Assembly (NCBI RefSeq): GCF_024399475.1
Contig: NZ_CP101620.1
Location: 1,345,608 to 1,409,607 of the forward strand
Length of the DNA: 64,000 bases
Direction of reading: 5' to 3'
Source of the DNA: Allocoprobacillus halotolerans
Lineage (GTDB): Bacteria; Bacillota_I; Bacilli_A; Erysipelotrichales; Coprobacillaceae
Position 1 is the first letter of the stretch, and each line of letters starts with the position of its first letter. A program made the translations under genes and the position numbers. Under the pieces are notes generated by a model. The model did no database searches. It saw only the letters and a list, made by a program, of their open reading frames with translations, and was not told the DNA's origin. Below are positions 59,714-64,000 of this stretch, in pieces.

Positions 59714-62700
59714 ATGGAAACATATAATCAAGGATTACGCCATGTTTTAGAACATGATGCCTGTGGAATCGGGGCTGTTGTGCATATTGATGGCCGTCAA
59801 GATTATCAAGTTGTTGATCAGGCATTGACAATTGTTGAAAAACTAGAACATCGTGCTGGAAAAGATGCCAGTGGTGAAGTAGGTGATGGAGTCGGTATTT
59901 TATTACAGATTTCACATCGCTTTTTTACCAAAGTCGCAAAAACTTTAGAAATCACTTTACCAAAACCTTATGAATATGCGGTAGGAATGTTCTTTTTGCC
60001 ACAAAAAACACTCACAAGACAAAAAGCTATGAAAACATTTGAACATATTGTCAAACTTCATCATGTTCAGTTTTTAGGATGGCGAAAAGTGCCATGTCAT
60101 GAAGACATTTTAGGTCAAAAAGCTAAAGATTGTATGCCTTATATTATGCAATGTTTGATTCAAAAACCTAAAAATTGTCAAGATCGTATGGATTTTGAAA
60201 GAATACTTTATATGATTCGTCGTGAATTTGAAAAATCATCACCACAGACTTATGTTGTGTCATTATCTTCTTCTACAATTGTTTATAAAGGAATGTTTTT
60301 GGTTCATCAGTTAAGAGAGTTTTATGATGATTTACAAGATCACGATTATCATAGTGCAATTGCTTTGGTACATTCTCGTTTTTCTACGAACACCAATCCA
60401 AGCTGGCAAAGAGCCCATCCTAATCGTATGATTGCTCATAATGGAGAGATTAACACGATTCGTGGGAACGCTAATCGTATGCTGGCAAGAGAAGAAACAT
60501 TGCACTCTGATTATTTTGAATCAGATATGTCTAAGATTTATCCAATTGTGGATGTGCATGGATCGGATTCAGCGATGTTAGATAATACTTTAGAGTTTTT
60601 ATATATGAATGGCATGCCTCTAGCAAAGGCGATGATGTTGTTGATACCGGAGCCTTGGAAAAATACAGCTATGTCACAAACAAAAAAAGATTTTTATCAT
60701 TATTATGCATCTATGATGGAACCTTGGGATGGACCAGCAGCCATCTTATTCTCTGATGGTATTTCAATGGGAGCAACACTAGATCGTAATGGACTAAGAC
60801 CATCACGTTATTATATTCTTGATGATCAAACCTTGATTTTATCATCTGAAGTGGGTGTATTGGATATTGATGAAAGTCGTATCGTTAAAAAATCGCGTTT
60901 ACAGCCAGGTAAAATATTATTGGTTGATATACAAAAACAACAGCTTATTGAAGATGAAGTTTGTAAAATGAATTATGCGAAGGAACATCCATATGGAGAA
61001 TGGTTGGATTATTATCTTTTACATTTAAAAGATTTACCAGCACCGGACAAAAAATCTCATATTCATAGTCAAAGTGATCGTGATATTTTATATAAAGTCT
61101 TTAATTATAGTTATGAGGATGTCAAGGATATGATTTTACCAATGGCTCAAAATGGCGCTGAACCAACAGCGTCAATGGGAACAGATATTCCTTTAGCCAT
61201 GTTAAGTCAAAAACATCCAACATTATTTCATTATTTTAAACAACAGTTTGCGCAAGTAACCAATCCACCCATTGATGCTTTAAGAGAAGAAGTGGTTGTA
61301 GATACAACGGTATATTTAGGTTCAAGTGGCAATTTATTACAAGATCAGTCAAAGAACTGTCAGGTATTAGAAATTAATAATCCAATTCTTGATAGTCGTG
61401 ATATGGATAAGTTAAAACAATTAAATCAAGATGGTTTCCATAGTCAAGTGATTTCATTATTATATTATAAAGGCATTTCTTTAAAAGAAGCCTTAGAACA
61501 ATTATTCTTAGATTGTGACAAAGCCTATCGTCAGGGTGTCAATATTTTAATTTTATCTGATAAAGGTGTGGATGATAATCATTTGGTTATTCCATCATTA
61601 TTAGCTGTATCAGCTATTGAAAGTCATTTGGTCAAAACAAAGAAGAAAACAGCTATGTCTATTGTCTTGGAAAGTGGTGAACCACGAGATGTGCATCAAT
61701 TTGCCTGTTTATTAGGTTTTGGTGCGACTGCGATTTATCCCTATTTAGCCCATGAATGTATTATTGAAATGATTCAATTAAATATGTTAGATAAAGAAGA
61801 TAATAAAGCGATAGAAGATTATAATCATGCGATTTTAAAAGGTATTGTGAAGATTGCTGCAAAGATGGGAATTTCAGCTTTACAATCTTATCAGTCAGCT
61901 CAAATTTTTGAAGTTGTTGGTTTAAAAGAAGATGTGATGGAAAATTATTTCCCAAATACTGTTTATCGTGTGGGTGAAAAAGGAATGGAAAATATTGAAC
62001 AAGATATTCATTACTATCATGACCATGCTTTTGATCCACTAGGTTTAAAGACAGATACTTCATTAAAGAGTTTAGGTTTCCATAAGTTCCGTCGCGGGCC
62101 ACAAAGTGAAGAACATATGTATAGTCCTGAAACCATTGTGTTATTACAACAGGCAACACAAACAGGAAACTATGATTTGTTTAAACAATATTCAAAACAA
62201 TTAGACAATGAACCTTTTGCCCTTCGTCATTTATTAGAATTTGATTTTAGTCAAAGACAACCAATAGATATTGATGAAGTAGAAAGTGTAGAATCCATTG
62301 TAAAACGTTTTAAAACAGGTGCGATGTCTTATGGTTCTATTTCTAAAGAAGCCCATGAATGTTTAGCCATTGCGATGAATAGATTAGGTGGAAAATCTAA
62401 TTCAGGTGAAGGTGGAGAAAATCCTGAACGTTTATATACAGAGAAAAATAGTGCAATTAAACAAGTGGCAAGTGGACGCTTTGGAGTTACAAGTGAATAT
62501 TTAGTCAGTGCCAAAGAAATTCAAATCAAGATGGCACAGGGAGCAAAACCAGGTGAAGGTGGACATTTACCAGGACAAAAGGTTTATCCATGGATTGCCA
62601 AAACACGTTATTCAACTCCGGGAGTCACTTTGATTTCACCACCACCACATCATGATATTTATTCGATTGAAGATTTGGCACAACTCATTTATGATTTAAA

Positions 62701-64000
62701 AAATGCCAATCGTCAAGCACGTATTTCTGTCAAACTTGTTTCAGAATCAGGAGTAGGAACGATTGCGTCAGGCGTTGCGAAAGCTGGCGCGAGGTTATTT
62801 TGATTTCAGGTTATGATGGTGGAACTGGTGCGGCACCACAAAGTTCTATTCATTATGCAGGTTTGCCTTGGGAATTAGGTTTAGCTGAGGCTCATCAAAG
62901 TTTAATTGAAAATGATTTAAGAACGCATGTTGTTTTAGAAACAGATGGAAAATTAATGACTGGACGAGATGTTGCTGTGGCGGCATTATTAGGGGCTGAA
63001 GAATTTGGTTTTGCGACGGCACCATTAGTCACAATGGGTTGTATGATGATGCGTGTTTGTCATTTGGATACATGCCCTGTCGGGATTGCGACACAAAATG
63101 AAAAATTACGTCAACGTTTTAGAGGAAAACCTGAATATGTGATGAATTTCATGTTGTTTATTGCTCAAGAATTACGTGAAATCATGGCACAGTTAGGATT
63201 TGCCAGTATTGATGAAATGGTTGGACATATGGAACTTCTTAAAGCAAAAGAAGGTTATGAAAATGTGACATCTTTCTTTAGTCAACAAAATTATCATGCT
63301 TATTATCATCATGAAGATGTTTACGATTTCCAACTTGAAAAGACACAAGATATGCAAAATCTTTTACCACGTTTCTTACCTGCATTTCAGGCGGAAAAGC
63401 CTCATCGTGAAAAAATTAAGATTTCCAGCCTTGATCGTAGCTTAGGAACATTGCTTGGTAGTGAAGTGACACAACGTTTTCATGGTCAGCTTAATGATGA
63501 TACTTATGTCATTGAATGTAATGGTGGGGCAGGTCAATCATTAGGAGCCTTCTTACCTAAAGGCATGACAATTGATATTCAAGGTGATGCCAATGACTAT
63601 TTTGGTAAAGGTTTATCAGGTGGTAAATTGATAATCAAACCATCAGCACAGGCTAGTTTTATAGCACAAGACAATGTGATTATTGGAAATGTCGCTTTAT
63701 ATGGCGCAACATCAGGAGAAGCCTATATATGTGGACGTGCCGGTGAACGTTTTGCAGTCCGTAATTCAGGAGCTATTGCCGTTGTTGAAGGTTGTGGCGA
63801 TCATGGGTTAGAATATATGACTGGTGGAAAAGTCGTTGTCTTAGGAAAAACAGGAAAGAACTTTGCAGCTGGTATGAGTGGTGGTATTGCCTATGTTTTA
63901 GATCAGGATCATGATTTATATTTACGTTTGAATAAAGAACTTGTGACAATGCAGGAAGTCACAGAACATATTGATATTGAAGATTTAAAATCTTTGCTTA
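59714..64000 (+). pseudogene. gltB: Glutamate synthase large subunit, frameshifted and cut by the window end
   Basis: From ATG 59714 the protein has a class II glutaminase domain with nucleophile Cys in EHDACGIGAVV, the central domain, the FMN-binding synthase domain (KPGEGGHLPGQKVYPWIA), the 3Fe-4S motif GCMMMRVCHLDTCPVGIATQ and the start of the C-terminal GXGXG beta-helix. The break is at 62790-62791, where one G is missing in GGCGC-GAGG (GCGGAG needed); beyond it the frame VILISGYDGGTGAAPQSS continues open to base 64000. The enzyme makes two glutamates from glutamine and 2-oxoglutarate. Probably an intact gene misread by one base. Confidence 0.9.

Overview
The window looks like chromosome from a low-GC, Gram-positive gut-type bacterium of the Bacillota. 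AT-rich DNA, AGGAGG-type ribosome binding sites, a perfect CcpA cre box, many phosphotransferase (PTS) and MurR/RpiR-family genes, a type III glutamine synthetase and a GlnRS beside a GltX all fit the Erysipelotrichia/Coprobacillaceae, but that placement is inference. No plasmid, phage or CRISPR signature was seen.

Layout. 1-2.8 kb: a MoxR-type AAA+ ATPase and its overlapping partner (cut by the window edge). 2.9-3.75 kb: a nine-tRNA operon with promoter and terminator. 3.8-7 kb: a PLP aminotransferase and a VanRS-like two-component pair. 7.2-13.9 kb: a CcpA-controlled beta-glucoside/amino-sugar PTS locus (EIIC, small membrane protein, NagB-like protein, GH4 6-phospho-glucosidase, RpiR regulator) interrupted by an IS110-family element. 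14-16.6 kb: decayed DNA and an IS1595-family element. 16.6-22.6 kb: a second sugar locus (RpiR, EIIC, GH1 6-phospho-beta-glucosidase, ROK kinase, RDD protein, RpiR). 22.6-30.4 kb: pyrG with an attenuator-like leader, nitroreductase/HxlR pair, EFR1-type ferredoxin, HAD phosphatases, TetR and two short-chain dehydrogenases. 30.4-39.8 kb: RpiR regulators, decayed genes, a PTS EIIB, two tandem MerR-like membrane regulators, a small alarmone synthetase, an IS4-type element with an 11-bp target duplication, a TetR remnant and a SUFU-domain gene. 39.8-49.2 kb: glnS, ispF, gltX, surface/membrane proteins, rhomboid protease, NUDIX and HAD enzymes, metallophosphoesterase. 49.3-64 kb: nitrogen and nucleotide metabolism: ilvA, carB, purF, glnN, asnB and gltB (runs off the end).

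How the genes work together. The two sugar loci import and phosphorylate beta-glucosides, cleave the phospho-sugars with GH4 or GH1 enzymes and are probably switched by RpiR regulators and CcpA. The 3' block couples ammonia/glutamine assimilation (glnN, gltB) to glutamine-using enzymes (carB, purF, asnB), and several of these genes carry structured leaders or operator-like promoters.

Main caution. At least fifteen genes, including two tRNAs, are disrupted by single-base gains or losses, nearly all in mononucleotide runs (GGGG, AAAAAA, TTTTTT). Housekeeping genes such as gltB and asnB are affected. This pattern is better explained by residual sequencing error than by mass pseudogene formation, so most genes typed as pseudogenes here are probably intact in the living cell. 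The exceptions I favour as truly decayed are the 31.3-32.5 kb block and the TetR remnant near 39 kb.
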